In this document: positions 27,040-36,546 of the stretch, piece after piece
How positions within the stretch are numbered: the first letter of the stretch is position 1
How the letters are laid out: each line of letters starts with the position of its first letter
NCBI GenBank assembly: GCA_004028505.1
Contig: MTKO01000066.1
Location: 1 to 56,120 of the forward strand
Source: Candidatus Electrothrix aarhusensis
GTDB lineage: Bacteria; Desulfobacterota; Desulfobulbia; Desulfobulbales; Desulfobulbaceae
Length of the DNA: 56,120 bases
Reading direction: 5' to 3'
The notes under the pieces: model-generated
The model's database searches: none
Told to the model about the DNA's origin: nothing
What the model saw: only the letters and a program-made list of their open reading frames with translations
Program-made: the position numbers and the translations under genes

Positions 27040-27375
27040 GCTCCTTTCTCCTATCGTGAATGTTTATTAATAAAAAACCGGTAAGCTGCCATCAGCATAC
27101 CGGCACTGAGAGCGAAAAAAATAGAAAGGGTAAGTGCAGGAGAAGTGCGGCTCGCAAAAGCACTTCAAGATAGGTCGAAAACCACGAACCTGAACTTTAT
27201 CTATAATAAACGAAATCATGGTTCTCTTCAAAATAAAAAGATTTTTTATGAAAAGAGTGCATGGATTTGCGCTGAGCTTCATAAGTCTCGCTGGCATCGT
27301 TGTCAGCTCGGGAAAAAGATGTTATCGTTTTCATTCGTGTCAACTCGCTTGCAATGATTGTCTCAACCTTCCTGA
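27040..27375. other. Divergent intergenic region with a short orphan membrane-helix frame
   Basis: Between the selenoprotein (minus) and the polysaccharide locus (plus). On the minus strand 27054-27164 is open for 37 codons without an ATG and encodes one hydrophobic helix (LSIFFALSAGMLMAAYRFF), ending in TAG at 27051. It may be the tail of a lost membrane-protein gene. Promoters for both neighbours should lie here, but I saw no clear -35/-10 pair. Confidence 0.35.
27072..27103 (-). terminator. Possible intrinsic terminator upstream of the selenoprotein gene
   Basis: On the minus strand CCGGTA...TACCGG (27103-27078, 14-base loop) is followed directly by six T residues. It lies 33 bp upstream of the rhodanese start and overlaps the orphan open frame. 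It could end an upstream transcript or act as a leader attenuator. Confidence 0.4.
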
Positions 27376-28134
27376 ATGATGAAGAAAACACATAATGCAA
27401 TAACAGGAAAAGGCTCACCCTTGTCCAAGTACCAGGATATCATGGTGGGCAGCCGCTCATTTGCGGCGTTTCTGTATTACGAATGGTGCCAGTTATTAGG
27501 CCCTGTCCCAGGTGCATTGGGCCTTGCCCTGCGTAAGCTTTTCTGGCCTGCGATGTTCGCCAGCTGCGGTAGGGGATGCATGTTTGCATCCGGTATCACC
27601 CTTCGGCAGCCCAGTAAAATCGATCTTGGTGAGGACGTGGTCCTTAGCGAGGGCTGCATTCTTGATGGTCGCCACGGAACCGAGCCTATCTCCATCCGTC
27701 TCGGTAATAATGTTATTCTCTCCAATGATGTTATGATTTCATGTAAAAACGGTACCGTCAGTATTGGTAACGATTGCGGAATAAATGCTCGTACTATTAT
27801 TCAATCCACCAATAAATGCCCGGTGGTTATCGGGCCGGACTGTATTATCGGCCAGCACTGTTTTCTTGTCGGGGGAGGAAGTTATCATATTGATCGTTTG
27901 GATATCCCGATTCGAGAGCAGGGGATACAGGCCGACGGCGGTGTGCATCTTGAAGAGGATGTTTGGCTCGGAGGGAACGTCACTGTGCTTGGCGGGGTGA
28001 CTATGGGCAAGGGCAGTGTGGCCGGAGCCGGTGCGCTCCTGACTCGTTCTGTTGCTGCTTACACAATTTCTCTGGGCGTACCTGCCCAGGTGGTCAAGAA
28101 GCGTACACCGTGTACAACTATGGGTGAGGTATGA
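27376..28134 (+). CDS. Left-handed beta-helix (hexapeptide) acyltransferase
   Basis: 252 residues with hexapeptide repeats of the LbetaH fold from about 75 to 235 (IDLGEDVVLSEGCIL, IRLGNNVILSNDVMI, VSIGNDCGINARTII, VVIGPDCIIGQHCFL, VHLEEDVWLGGNVTVLGG). This is the serine O-acetyltransferase/maltose acetyltransferase type, which transfers acetyl from acetyl-CoA to sugars. The start is ATG 27376 or 27379. It opens the polysaccharide locus and overlaps the next gene by 4 bp, so it probably acetylates a sugar of that polymer. The acceptor is unknown. Confidence 0.85.
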   Translation: MMKKTHNAITGKGSPLSKYQDIMVGSRSFAAFLYYEWCQLLGPVPGALGLALRKLFWPAMFASCGRGCMFASGITLRQPSKIDLGEDVVLSEGCILDGRHGTEPISIRLGNNVILSNDVMISCKNGTVSIGNDCGINARTIIQSTNKCPVVIGPDCIIGQHCFLVGGGSYHIDRLDIPIREQGIQADGGVHLEEDVWLGGNVTVLGGVTMGKGSVAGAGALLTRSVAAYTISLGVPAQVVKKRTPCTTMGEV

Positions 28135-29129
28135 CCGGAAAAATGACCGGGAAAAGAAAACGGCAGCTTGTTCTTGCCGTTAAAATAGTCTTCAGTTCCA
28201 CAGTGATGTTTTTGCTGTACCGCAGCATTCCGTTAGAAGAGCTCAAGGAGGTAATGGCATCACTCAACTATTTTTATTTCCTGCCGATTTGCCTGCTGCT
28301 CTTTGTGAACACAGTTCTGAGTGCTTTGAAATGGCGCCTCTTTCTGTCAGCCGACGGGGTTGACATCCCTCTGTCGACGCTGACCATGACCTATCTGATC
28401 GGCAGTTTTTACAATCTCTTTCTTCCCTCAAATATAGGTGGAGATTCGTACCGAATCTATGATATCGCGCAAAAAAGCAGAGACAGCGTACGGTCAGCTG
28501 CGTCCGTGTTTGCCGATCGTTTTTCCGGTTTTCTCGCTCTTGTTTCACTCAGCTTGGTTTCTTCGATCCTCGTGGCCCGCGAATTTCATAATCTGTTCTT
28601 TTTCCTCGCGCCTTTGCTGATTTTCCTGGTTATGCTTGCCGTGTTGATAGCTTTAGTCAAGGAAAAGCCTGTACGGACCCTGCTTAGTCTGACCCGCTTA
28701 AATCGTTTCTCCTTTTTAGTCGGTCTTACGGAAAAATTTTTTCTTTCCTTCCAATGTTACGGGGCTAACCGCAAATTACTGAGCCAGGTTATGCTGATTT
28801 CCTTTGTTTTTCAATTATCGGTTATTATGATCGTGCAGCTACTGGCTCTTTCTCTCCATGCCTCTGTTTCTTTTTTTTATTTCAGTGCCTTTGTGCCGCT
28901 TATTACGCTGATGGAAGCCCTGCCTATTTCCGTGTTCGGCTTGGGGTTACGGGATATGGGCTATGTGTTTTTTTTTGGATGGGTCGGTATGACCGATGTG
29001 CAGACGAGGTCTCTTGCCCTGCTTTTTTTGGGAATGTCAGTTGGGTATTCCTTGATAGGAGGTATTGTGTACCTGATGCGTCTTTTGAGTTCTGAACCGA
29101 ACAAATCTGTAAACTCTCCAGAACCTTGA
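28131..29129 (+). CDS. Lysylphosphatidylglycerol-synthase-TM (UPF0104) flippase-like membrane protein
   Basis: 332 residues with about eight membrane segments and the family's NTVLSALKWRLFL and SFYNLFLPSNIGGDSYRIY motifs near residues 60-105. An N-terminal first helix precedes MASLNYFYFLPICLLLF. Members without a catalytic domain are thought to translocate or modify lipid-linked glycans. It overlaps the acyltransferase by 4 bp and is followed 43 bp later by a second member of the family. Confidence 0.8.
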   Translation: MTGKMTGKRKRQLVLAVKIVFSSTVMFLLYRSIPLEELKEVMASLNYFYFLPICLLLFVNTVLSALKWRLFLSADGVDIPLSTLTMTYLIGSFYNLFLPSNIGGDSYRIYDIAQKSRDSVRSAASVFADRFSGFLALVSLSLVSSILVAREFHNLFFFLAPLLIFLVMLAVLIALVKEKPVRTLLSLTRLNRFSFLVGLTEKFFLSFQCYGANRKLLSQVMLISFVFQLSVIMIVQLLALSLHASVSFFYFSAFVPLITLMEALPISVFGLGLRDMGYVFFFGWVGMTDVQTRSLALLFLGMSVGYSLIGGIVYLMRLLSSEPNKSVNSPEP

Positions 29130-29172
29130 TAACATCATGGTTTGAATTTCTTTTTGCTTTACCAAATAGCCT

Positions 29173-31268
29173 ATGGTGAATAATCGTTTCTTCCTAAAGG
29201 CCTTGTTGTCCTTGGGGATTTCTTTGCTTCTCATCGCCTTATTAATCAACGGTATTGATGGTTCAGCAGAGCTTGCAATCAGAGCAAAACTTTTCTCCGT
29301 ACTCTCACGGACTTCAAGAAATGCGCTCTTTCTCTATATGCTGGCAACTATCCTGCAAGCCTTTCTTAGAACAGTACGTTACAAGGTTCTCTTGAAAAGC
29401 TCTGTCAAAAATGATGAAGAGCTACCCGGTTTGTTACGCCTCTTCATGGTCACGATGAGCAGGAATATGTTTACGGACATGCTTCCGGCCCGCTTGGGCG
29501 AACTGAGTTATATTGCCATGCTCAACTTGGGATTTAAGGTCAGGGCGGACGCTTGCCTGAGCTCGCTTGCACTCTCCTTTGTGTTCGACTTGATCGCCTT
29601 GGTCCTCCTGCTCCTGGGTATGATCGGTTATCAGTTGATCCTTTTTGGCGTTGAATTATGGCTTGTCGCAACTGTCATTATTCTCTCGGCTCTTTGTGGC
29701 CTTCTTTTGCTTTTCCTCTTTCCAACCTTCAGCGGGTAAGCGAACGTCTGTCTGAAATTTTCTCCGGTAACGGCAAAGAAAATGGAAAAATAGAGAGGCT
29801 TGTTAAACTTCTCCGTGACACCTCTCTTTCGTTACAACATGCAGCCCGACGAGGCATTATAGGCCGGGTGCTAGTTCTTTCGTTGGGGGTACGCATTGCC
29901 AAATATGCAGGCCTGTACCTCCTGTTCTGCGGGGTGGTTTCGGGTTCTTTTTCAGATATAACCAAAGACATTGTTGATGTCGTTATTGCCCTGATCAGTG
30001 CTGAAGCCGGGGCAGGGTTACCTCTGCCAACCTTTATGAGTTTCGGTACCTATGAGGCAGGCGGCACCTTAGCCCTCGTTGCCCTGGGAGCCAGTAAGGC
30101 GAGTTCTATTGTGGTAATGCTTGCTGTACATATCTGGAGCCAATGTATTGACTATGCCTTTGGTATTGGAGCCACAATTCTTTTCACCCTGTCAGTCATT
30201 AATCAAGAACATATCTTTAACAAAGCAAAAAAAGATAGCATAAGACATTGGAAGATGCTTTTCAGTGCGCTGTTCATCCTCTTTGCTGGCGGCTTTTTTT
30301 TGGGGGTTCAGCTTTGGAAAATGCATAAGACGGGCTGGGTTCATCCACCAAGCCCAGGCAAGGCTATATCAATACCGAGTACAATTGAGCGAACAACAAA
30401 TCCTGTTTTTGACAACCTGCACGGTTTTGTCATTTGGAGCAGTAACAGGTTTGGCAATCATGATCTGGTCATGTTAACCCTGCCAGAATTAGAATTGACC
30501 CGCTTGACAACAGACCCGCACACCGAGTATTTTCCACGAATTTCACCGAATGGCGGCAAGGTACTTTTTTGTCGCTCTCAGGAGCCTTGGGTCTCTCAGA
30601 GAAACAAATTTGCCTGGGACACTTGGCTTCTGGATCTGAAAACCGGAACGACCCGGTTATTAGCTGAAAATGCAAATACGCCCACATGGTCTCCTGATGG
30701 AGAAAAGATATATTTTGTCCGCCAAGCAAACCAGTTTGTGGAATATACCCTTGCCAATCAAAAAGAAATTGTGGTATTTGAAACAGGGGAGAAGCATTCA
30801 CTGAATGCTTCGATTCAACTTGAGACGCCTGCCAGGAGTGATACCAAGCAAGCCTTGGCTGTGACGCTCCGGGGTGGAGCAAGGGGAACCTTTATTATCA
30901 ATAAAGATAAATCGCTCCAACAGGTCGGCAGGGGATGTCAATTAAATTGGTCCCCTGACTCCTCGTTTCTCTATCTGGTTGATCATCAAAAGGCGGGCGG
31001 TAATGCCTTTTTCAGGGTTAATCCTGAAACCTTGGAGAAAAAACTTTGGTTCGATGCTCCTGGTGCATTCAGTCATGAATATTTTCCGAAGATTTCAAAT
31101 ACAGGCGACATGCTGGTCTTCGGTGCAAGCACAGGAGGTCATGAGCATGATAGAGCAGATTATGAAATTTTTCTCTGGCCCATTGGTTCGCCTATGGGCA
31201 ATATAGCCCGCCTGAGTTTTCATACCGGTAATGATAATTGGCCGGATATTTACCTGTATTCATTATAA
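29173..31268 (+). CDS. Flippase-like membrane domain fused to a PD40/TolB-like beta-propeller (one frame break)
   Basis: Two frames join into about 698 residues if one C is restored near 29730 (ACCTTCAGCGG, expected ACCTTCCAGCGG). Residues 1-350 are a second LPG-synthase-TM domain (LQAFLRTVRYKVLL, MFTDMLPARLGELSYI and PLPTFMSFGTYEAGG). A further TM helix (MLFSALFILFAGGFFLGVQL, near 370) leads to a propeller with WD40-like repeats: LTRLTTDPHTEYFPRISPNG, LLAENANTPTWSPDGEKIYFV, INWSPDSSFLYLV-type and EYFPKISNTGDMLVFG. The propeller would be periplasmic and may bind glycan or protein. Start ATG 29173. Unusual fusion. Confidence 0.75.
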
Positions 31269-31294
31269 CCATCCTTGAGCTAAGGAAACAAAAC

Positions 31295-32260
31295 GTGAAA
31301 TTATCTGTTGTTATACCCGTTTATAACGAAGAAGAAAATATCAACCTCCTCTACGACGAGTTAAAAGGTGTTCTCAAAACCATAGAGCATGAGCACGAGA
31401 TCCTCTTTGTCGATGACGGTTCAAGTGACGCAAGTTTGTCCCTGCTAGAAAAAATACAACAGCAGGACAAAAACGTCATTGTAGTTTCCTTCCGCCGTAA
31501 CTTTGGTCAGACCGCTGCCATGTCTGCGGGTTTTGATTACGCCACCGGAGATGTCATCGTCACTATGGACGGAGATATGCAGAACGATCCCCACGACATC
31601 CCCATGTTTCTGAAAAAGATGGAAGAGGGCTATGAGCTGGTCAGCGGCTGGCGCCATGACCGCCAGGACCCTTTTCTTAATCGCCGTTTGCCGTCGATGA
31701 TCGCGAATAAGGTCATCTCGGTAGTGACAGGCGTTCATCTGCACGACTACGGATGCACCCTGAAAACCTTTAGAAAAGAAATTACTCAGGGAATCCGGCT
31801 CTACGGAGAAATGCACCGTTTTATTCCGGCAATTGCCAGCGGCGTGGGCGGTAAAATCACCGAAGTTAAGGCAAATCATCGTCCTCGGCGTTTCGGTACC
31901 TCAAAGTATGGTATTTCCAGAACCCTCCGTGTTGTGCTGGATCTGATGACCGTCAAATTTCTGCTCAGTTATGCAACCCGGCCTATTCACGTTTTTGGTA
32001 CGCTCGGCCTTGTCAGCGGCGGTTCTGGATTTTTTATCGCCTTCATCATGACGGTTCAGCGGATGTTTTTTGATATTCCCATGGCCAATAGACCTCTCCT
32101 CCTTCTGGCGATCCTGCTTATCCTCATGGGAATGCAGTTTATTTACATGGGGTTACTTGGAGAGCTTCAGGTCAGAACCTATCATGAATCGCAAAAAAAA
32201 CCGATTTATGTAGTACGTAGAGTACTTGGCCAACAAGAGCAGGAAGAGAAAGCCGGTTGA
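31295..32260 (+). CDS. GT2 glycosyltransferase, DPM1/GtrB-type with membrane tail
   Basis: 321 residues starting at GTG 31295, chosen for AAGGA eight bases upstream; the frame extends to 31238 but would overlap the previous gene. GT-A domain: LSVVIPVYNEEENI, FVDDGSSDAS, TMDGDMQNDP (DxD), then MHRFIPAIAS and GTSKYG. Two C-terminal membrane helices follow (FFIAFIMTV and LLLAILLILMGMQFIYMGL). Such enzymes make polyprenyl-phosphate sugars on the cytoplasmic face. It overlaps the next gene by 4 bp. Confidence 0.88.
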   Translation: MKLSVVIPVYNEEENINLLYDELKGVLKTIEHEHEILFVDDGSSDASLSLLEKIQQQDKNVIVVSFRRNFGQTAAMSAGFDYATGDVIVTMDGDMQNDPHDIPMFLKKMEEGYELVSGWRHDRQDPFLNRRLPSMIANKVISVVTGVHLHDYGCTLKTFRKEITQGIRLYGEMHRFIPAIASGVGGKITEVKANHRPRRFGTSKYGISRTLRVVLDLMTVKFLLSYATRPIHVFGTLGLVSGGSGFFIAFIMTVQRMFFDIPMANRPLLLLAILLILMGMQFIYMGLLGELQVRTYHESQKKPIYVVRRVLGQQEQEEKAG

Positions 32261-33315
32261 TGAGTAATGATCAGGCCCCAGCGGTCAATATTGTTATTCC
32301 AAACTGGAATGGTCTGCGCTTTCTTCCCGCCTGTTTAGCGTCGATTAAACAACAGAGCTTTCCTTTTCTGCAAATTACTGTTGTTGATAATGGGTCCAGC
32401 GATGGTTCCCAGGAGTATTTATGCAAGAATTATCCGCAGGTGCGAGTCATAGCACTGCCGGAAAACAGGGGCTTTAGTGCGGCAGTGAATCAGGGTATCC
32501 TGAGCAGCACGGCTCCTTTTGTTTTTTTGCTTAATAATGATACTGAGCTGGAGCCTGACTGCCTGCGCCATCTTATGAATACTGCGGAAGAACAAGAAGA
32601 ATTTGCTTTTTTTTCACCCAAAATGCTCAGTTTCCATGAGCGCACAATACTGGACGGGGCAGGGGACAGCTATCTACGCGGTGGGGCAGGGTATCGTTTA
32701 GGGACAATGGAACTGGATGATCCGGCGTATAACCAAGCAGGCCCCATTTTTGGTGCCTGTGCTGGTGCTGTTTTGTATCGACGCTCGCTGTTTGCTCACA
32801 TAGGCCTGTTTGACGAAGACTTTTTTGCCTACCTTGAAGATGTTGACCTGAATCTGCGTATCAATCATTCAGGTAGAAAAGGGTATTACGTACCAACGGC
32901 CAAGGTTTATCATATTGGCAGTGCATCCAGCGGTTCCAAGATCAACCCCTTTACGATTCGCCTCTCTACCCGTAATTCTTTCTATGTACTGCTGAAAAAT
33001 TATCCGACGCGCCTTTTTTTACGCCTTTTGCCAGTTATTTTGATTTACCAGTTTTTCTGGCTGCTTTTTGTTATGAAGAAGGGGCAGGTTCCGGCCTATT
33101 TGCAAGGGATGAGGCAAACTGTGGCTGGTATGGCAAAAATGCGAAAAAAACGCAAGCAAGTCAGTACATATGATGTTCTGAATAATGAGGAATTTGCTGC
33201 TTGCCTATCTACAGCGGAAAAGACAGTCTTAGCGTCCATTATGCGGAGACGCAGGGCGGAAGGGAAGAATAATTGGCTGTTGAAACTCTACCTCGCTTTC
33301 TTTTGCAGGAATTAA
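32257..33315 (+). CDS. GT2 glycosyltransferase, rhamnosyltransferase-like (WbbL type)
   Basis: 352 residues. The GT-A fold shows VNIVIPNWNGLRFL, TVVDNGSSDGS, NRGFSAAVNQG and FLLNNDTEL (the DxD equivalent), followed by FGACAGAVLYRRSLF and DEDFFAYLEDVDLNLR, with the general base in EDVD. A C-terminal hydrophobic segment (LLPVILIYQFFWLLFVM) may anchor it. It adds a sugar to a lipid-linked glycan. It overlaps the preceding gene (ATGATGAG), and the next GT2 gene begins 18 bp after its stop. Confidence 0.88.
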   Translation: MMSNDQAPAVNIVIPNWNGLRFLPACLASIKQQSFPFLQITVVDNGSSDGSQEYLCKNYPQVRVIALPENRGFSAAVNQGILSSTAPFVFLLNNDTELEPDCLRHLMNTAEEQEEFAFFSPKMLSFHERTILDGAGDSYLRGGAGYRLGTMELDDPAYNQAGPIFGACAGAVLYRRSLFAHIGLFDEDFFAYLEDVDLNLRINHSGRKGYYVPTAKVYHIGSASSGSKINPFTIRLSTRNSFYVLLKNYPTRLFLRLLPVILIYQFFWLLFVMKKGQVPAYLQGMRQTVAGMAKMRKKRKQVSTYDVLNNEEFAACLSTAEKTVLASIMRRRRAEGKNNWLLKLYLAFFCRN

Positions 33316-33333
33316 GTTGGGACGACCACTCCT

Positions 33334-34157
33334 ATGGTTGAAATTGCTGTCATTATTGTCACCCACAACTCTCAATATGTTCTGCCTCGTTGTTTGGATG
33401 CCCTCAGCCGGCAAACGATCCAGACTGATATCGTCTTGGTAGATTCAGGGTCCAAGGATGTTTCATATCTGGATATCTACAGAAAAAGATCCGGCATCAG
33501 GGTTATTCTTGAAGAAAATATAGCTTTAGCCGAGCGAATAATATAGGCTATCAGGTTGTATCTCAAACGGCACAATTTATCCTTTTCCTCAACCCGGACG
33601 CATTTCTCACAGAAAACACCCTTGAAAAGTCTCTCTCTTTTCTTCAAGAAAATGAAAAAATAGGGTGCGTGGGCGCTCGACTGCTGGGTTGTGACAAAAA
33701 CAGTGGGCTTCCCACTAGTTTTCTCGATTCCACCGGGGTATTCAGAAAATGGTACGGCTGCTGGTACGATCGAAGCCAGGGAGAAAAAGATAAAGGGCAA
33801 TATTCTGTCCAAGAAGATGTCCCGGCCCTTTGCGGGGCATTCCTTTTTTGTCGTCAGTTTATGCTGAATCAGCTTGCATTAGGCCAAGGGCATGCAATAT
33901 TTGACCCAGATTTTTTTTTATACAAGGAAGATATTGAACTCTGCCTCCGGATCAGAAAGGTGGGCTGGAGGATTGTTTACCATCCCGGAATAAAGGTTTA
34001 CCATTGCAGAGGCTGGCAGAGAGAGCGACAGCAAATTCCCTACCAACAGCGTTTGACAGCGGTAAAAAGTGAACTGTTGCTGTACAAAAAACATCCCTCA
34101 TTGTATATAGCCTGGGCCTTGTTTAAGTATCTGCTGGTACGCTGGTTAAAAATATAG
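33334..34157 (+). CDS. GT2 glycosyltransferase (one frame break near 33520)
   Basis: About 274 residues when one base is restored near 33518-33522 in gaaaatatagc. The corrected frame reads EN.SFSRANNIGYQVVSQTAQFILFLNPDA, the expected ENxGFSxAxNxG and LNPD motifs. N-terminal: EIAVIIVTHNSQYV and VDSGSKD. C-terminal: ALCGAFLFCRQF and FLYKEDIELCLRI. Same family as its upstream neighbour, without an obvious membrane anchor. Loss of a base in an A/T-rich spot differs from most other breaks in this window. Confidence 0.78.
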
Positions 34158-34170
34158 CTGCTCAAAATCG

Positions 34171-35109
34171 ATGAACAAAACTCAAACCGTTTCATTAATC
34201 ATACCCACCTTGAACGGTGAGCGCTGGCTTGATGACTTGCTCTCCGCCTTGGAACAGCAGACTCTTGTGCCTGACGAAATCCTTCTCGTCGATTCAGGTT
34301 CGACCGATGCTACTCTTGCCATCGCAAAACGGCATATGAGCAAGCACTCCTTTGTTCGCCTTCATGAAATTAAGCAAGAAGACTTTGATCATGGTGGAAC
34401 CCGCACAATGGCGGCTCGCCAGACAACCGGTGATGTTTTACTGTTCATGACTCAAGACGCTGTCCCGGCGGATAACAAGGCCGTAGAGCTGCTGGTTCGT
34501 TCATTCGAGAGCAATGAAAAAATTGCCGCCGCCTACGGAAGGCAGCTTCCCGGAGAAGATGTAACATTGTTCGGTGAACACCTGCGCCTTTTTAATTATC
34601 CAGAAAAGTCACAATTACGATGCCAGCAGGATTGGGATTTCTACGGTTTTAAGACGGTTTTTATTTCCAATTCTTTTGCAGCTTGGCGACGTGACGTGTT
34701 GGCGGAACAAGATTATTTCCCTGAGCAGCTCCTCTTTGGCGAAGATACTGTAGCACTGGCTAAAATGCTCGAAAAAGGATATTATGTAGCCTATGTGAGT
34801 GAGGCAACAGTGCGTCATTCTCATAATTATTCAATCCTTCAGGATTTCAAAAGATATTTTGATATTGGGGTGTTGCATGAAACACAGACCAAGTATCTTT
34901 TGCAGCATGGTGGACCTGCCGGAGCTGGCAAAAAGTATGTCCTGTCGGAATGGGCTTTAATAGCCAAAAAAAGAAAATATTATTTGCTGCCAGAATCTTT
35001 TCTTCGTAACCTTTGTAAGTTTATCGCCTATAAAGCAGGCAGAAGGTTCAATATGCTTCCCGGTGATTTTCCGGCTCGTTTAAGCATGAATCCAGGCTGG
35101 TGGCACTGA
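34171..35109 (+). CDS. GT2 glycosyltransferase
   Basis: 312 residues: VSLIIPTLNGERWLDDLL, ILLVDSGSTDATL, HGGTRTMAARQTTGDVLLFMTQDA (acceptor loop and DxD region), SNSFAAWRRDVL and FGEDTVALAKML. This matches the rhamnosyltransferase-like GT2 group with the F-D-H-G-G-T-R signature. No membrane segment is evident. It starts 13 bp after the previous gene and overlaps the sugar-phosphate transferase by 10 bp. Confidence 0.87.
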   Translation: MNKTQTVSLIIPTLNGERWLDDLLSALEQQTLVPDEILLVDSGSTDATLAIAKRHMSKHSFVRLHEIKQEDFDHGGTRTMAARQTTGDVLLFMTQDAVPADNKAVELLVRSFESNEKIAAAYGRQLPGEDVTLFGEHLRLFNYPEKSQLRCQQDWDFYGFKTVFISNSFAAWRRDVLAEQDYFPEQLLFGEDTVALAKMLEKGYYVAYVSEATVRHSHNYSILQDFKRYFDIGVLHETQTKYLLQHGGPAGAGKKYVLSEWALIAKKRKYYLLPESFLRNLCKFIAYKAGRRFNMLPGDFPARLSMNPGWWH

Positions 35110-36546
35110 CCCTATTGATTATGGCCCCTGCTTTATCTTGGAATCTGCGCCAACGCAGCTCGGTTATTTACAAACTGCTCCACATCTTTGACTGCTCCTT
35201 GGTTTGCGGTTATCTGTGGTTGCTCGTTTTCTTATACAAGGTTCCTTGGAGTCGCTATTATACATGGCTGGAACTTGTTGTCTTTGTCATCTCCTTTATC
35301 TCTTTTCAATATCTTCAGCTGTACCGCTCTTGGCGCGGCTGGAAGCTCTATCTTGAATTTTTTGTTATCCTCAAAGCTTGGGCATCTGTTATCGGTTTCT
35401 TGCTTTTTTATTTCTTTATTTTCAAAGTGTCTGAGGGATATTCCAGAGCAGTTTTTATGCTATGGTCATTAACAACTCCTTTTTTGATTTTTTCCTCTCA
35501 CCTTCTTGTTCGTCAGCTCTTGCGCTCTTATCGAACGCAGGGAAAAAATATTCGTCATGCCGTCATTGTTGGTGCCGGTGATCTCGGATTAAAAATGGCC
35601 CTGCAACTGGAAACAATCCCTTGGGCTGGTATTGAAATTACTGGTTTTTTTGATGATAAAATCCATATTGATGCTTTGAAGATTACCGGCAAACCTCTGC
35701 TGGGACGAATTAATGATATCCAGGAATATCTCATTCATAATGATATTGACTATGTTTACATTGCCCTACCCATGCGGCTGAACTGAAGATCTTCTGGCTT
35801 CTCCGGGAATGCCGGGACCTTGGCGCCCAAATTTTTCTCGTGCCAGATCTGTATATTTTCGGTTTGCATCACGCAGAAATTCAGTCAGTCGGAGATATGC
35901 TTGTCCTGAATTTTAATCCCACTTCAGGCTGGAAAAGAACCTTTGATATCATCTTTTCATTGTGCATTCTTTTGTTGAGCAGTCCTCTTATGCTCATAGT
36001 CATGTTATTTATTAAAATCGACAGCAAGGGGCCAGTTTTTTATCGACATCGGCGCATCACGGCCACGGGGAGAGAATTTGGATGTCTCAAATTTAGAACC
36101 ATGATTATTGATGCAGATAAAAAGTTACATGAGCTTTTAGAAAAGGATTCGGCCCTTGCTGAAGAGTGGAACAGAAGTTTTAAGCTGAAGCGTGATCCAA
36201 GGATCACCAGGGTAGGGCGTTTTCTCCGAAAAACCAGCTGGATGAATTTCCTCAGTTTTTTAATGTCCTGAAAGGAGAAATGAGCGTGGTGGGGGCACGC
36301 CCTATTGTAGGTCGAGAATTAAAGGAATACTATAAAGGGAACGGCGAACAGAGTGCTGGCCGTTATGTTTCAATGAAACCGGGGATTACTGGACCTTGGC
36401 AGGTGACAGATCGAAGTGATGTAGGGAATTACAAAGAAAGGGTGGAGCTTGATGATTGGTATGTGCTCAATTATTCACTTGTATGCGATCTAAAAATCAT
36501 TGCCAAGACGGTGCGCTGTATGTTCACGGGTAAAGGGGCATATTAG
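35100..36546 (+). CDS. Undecaprenyl-phosphate sugar phosphotransferase, WcaJ/WbaP type (two frame breaks)
   Basis: Three frames join into about 482 residues. One base is missing near 35773 (GCGGCTGAA, expected GCGGGCTGAA, giving AELKIFWLLRE) and one near 36239 (AGCTGG, expected AGCCTGG, giving TSLDEF..FFNVLKGEMSVVGARPI). Layout: four N-terminal membrane helices, a CoA-binding-like Rossmann domain (HAVIVGAGDLGLKMA), a re-entrant helix and a catalytic domain with GCLKFRTM, DPRITRVGRFLRK and the PGITGPWQV segment. It transfers a sugar-1-phosphate to undecaprenyl phosphate, the first step of the repeat unit. The start is GTG 35100 or ATG 35121. Confidence 0.87.

Noticed and set aside
1790..36300. 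Programmed ribosomal frameshifting at the broken genes
   Set aside because: The junctions lack slippery heptamers with downstream structures and occur in many unrelated housekeeping genes; lost bases in short runs explain them better.
35100..36546. In-frame TGA in the sugar-phosphate transferase as another selenocysteine codon
   Set aside because: The sequence after the TGA only matches the family in a different frame, so it is a frame break and not read-through. There is no hairpin with a GG loop at the right distance.
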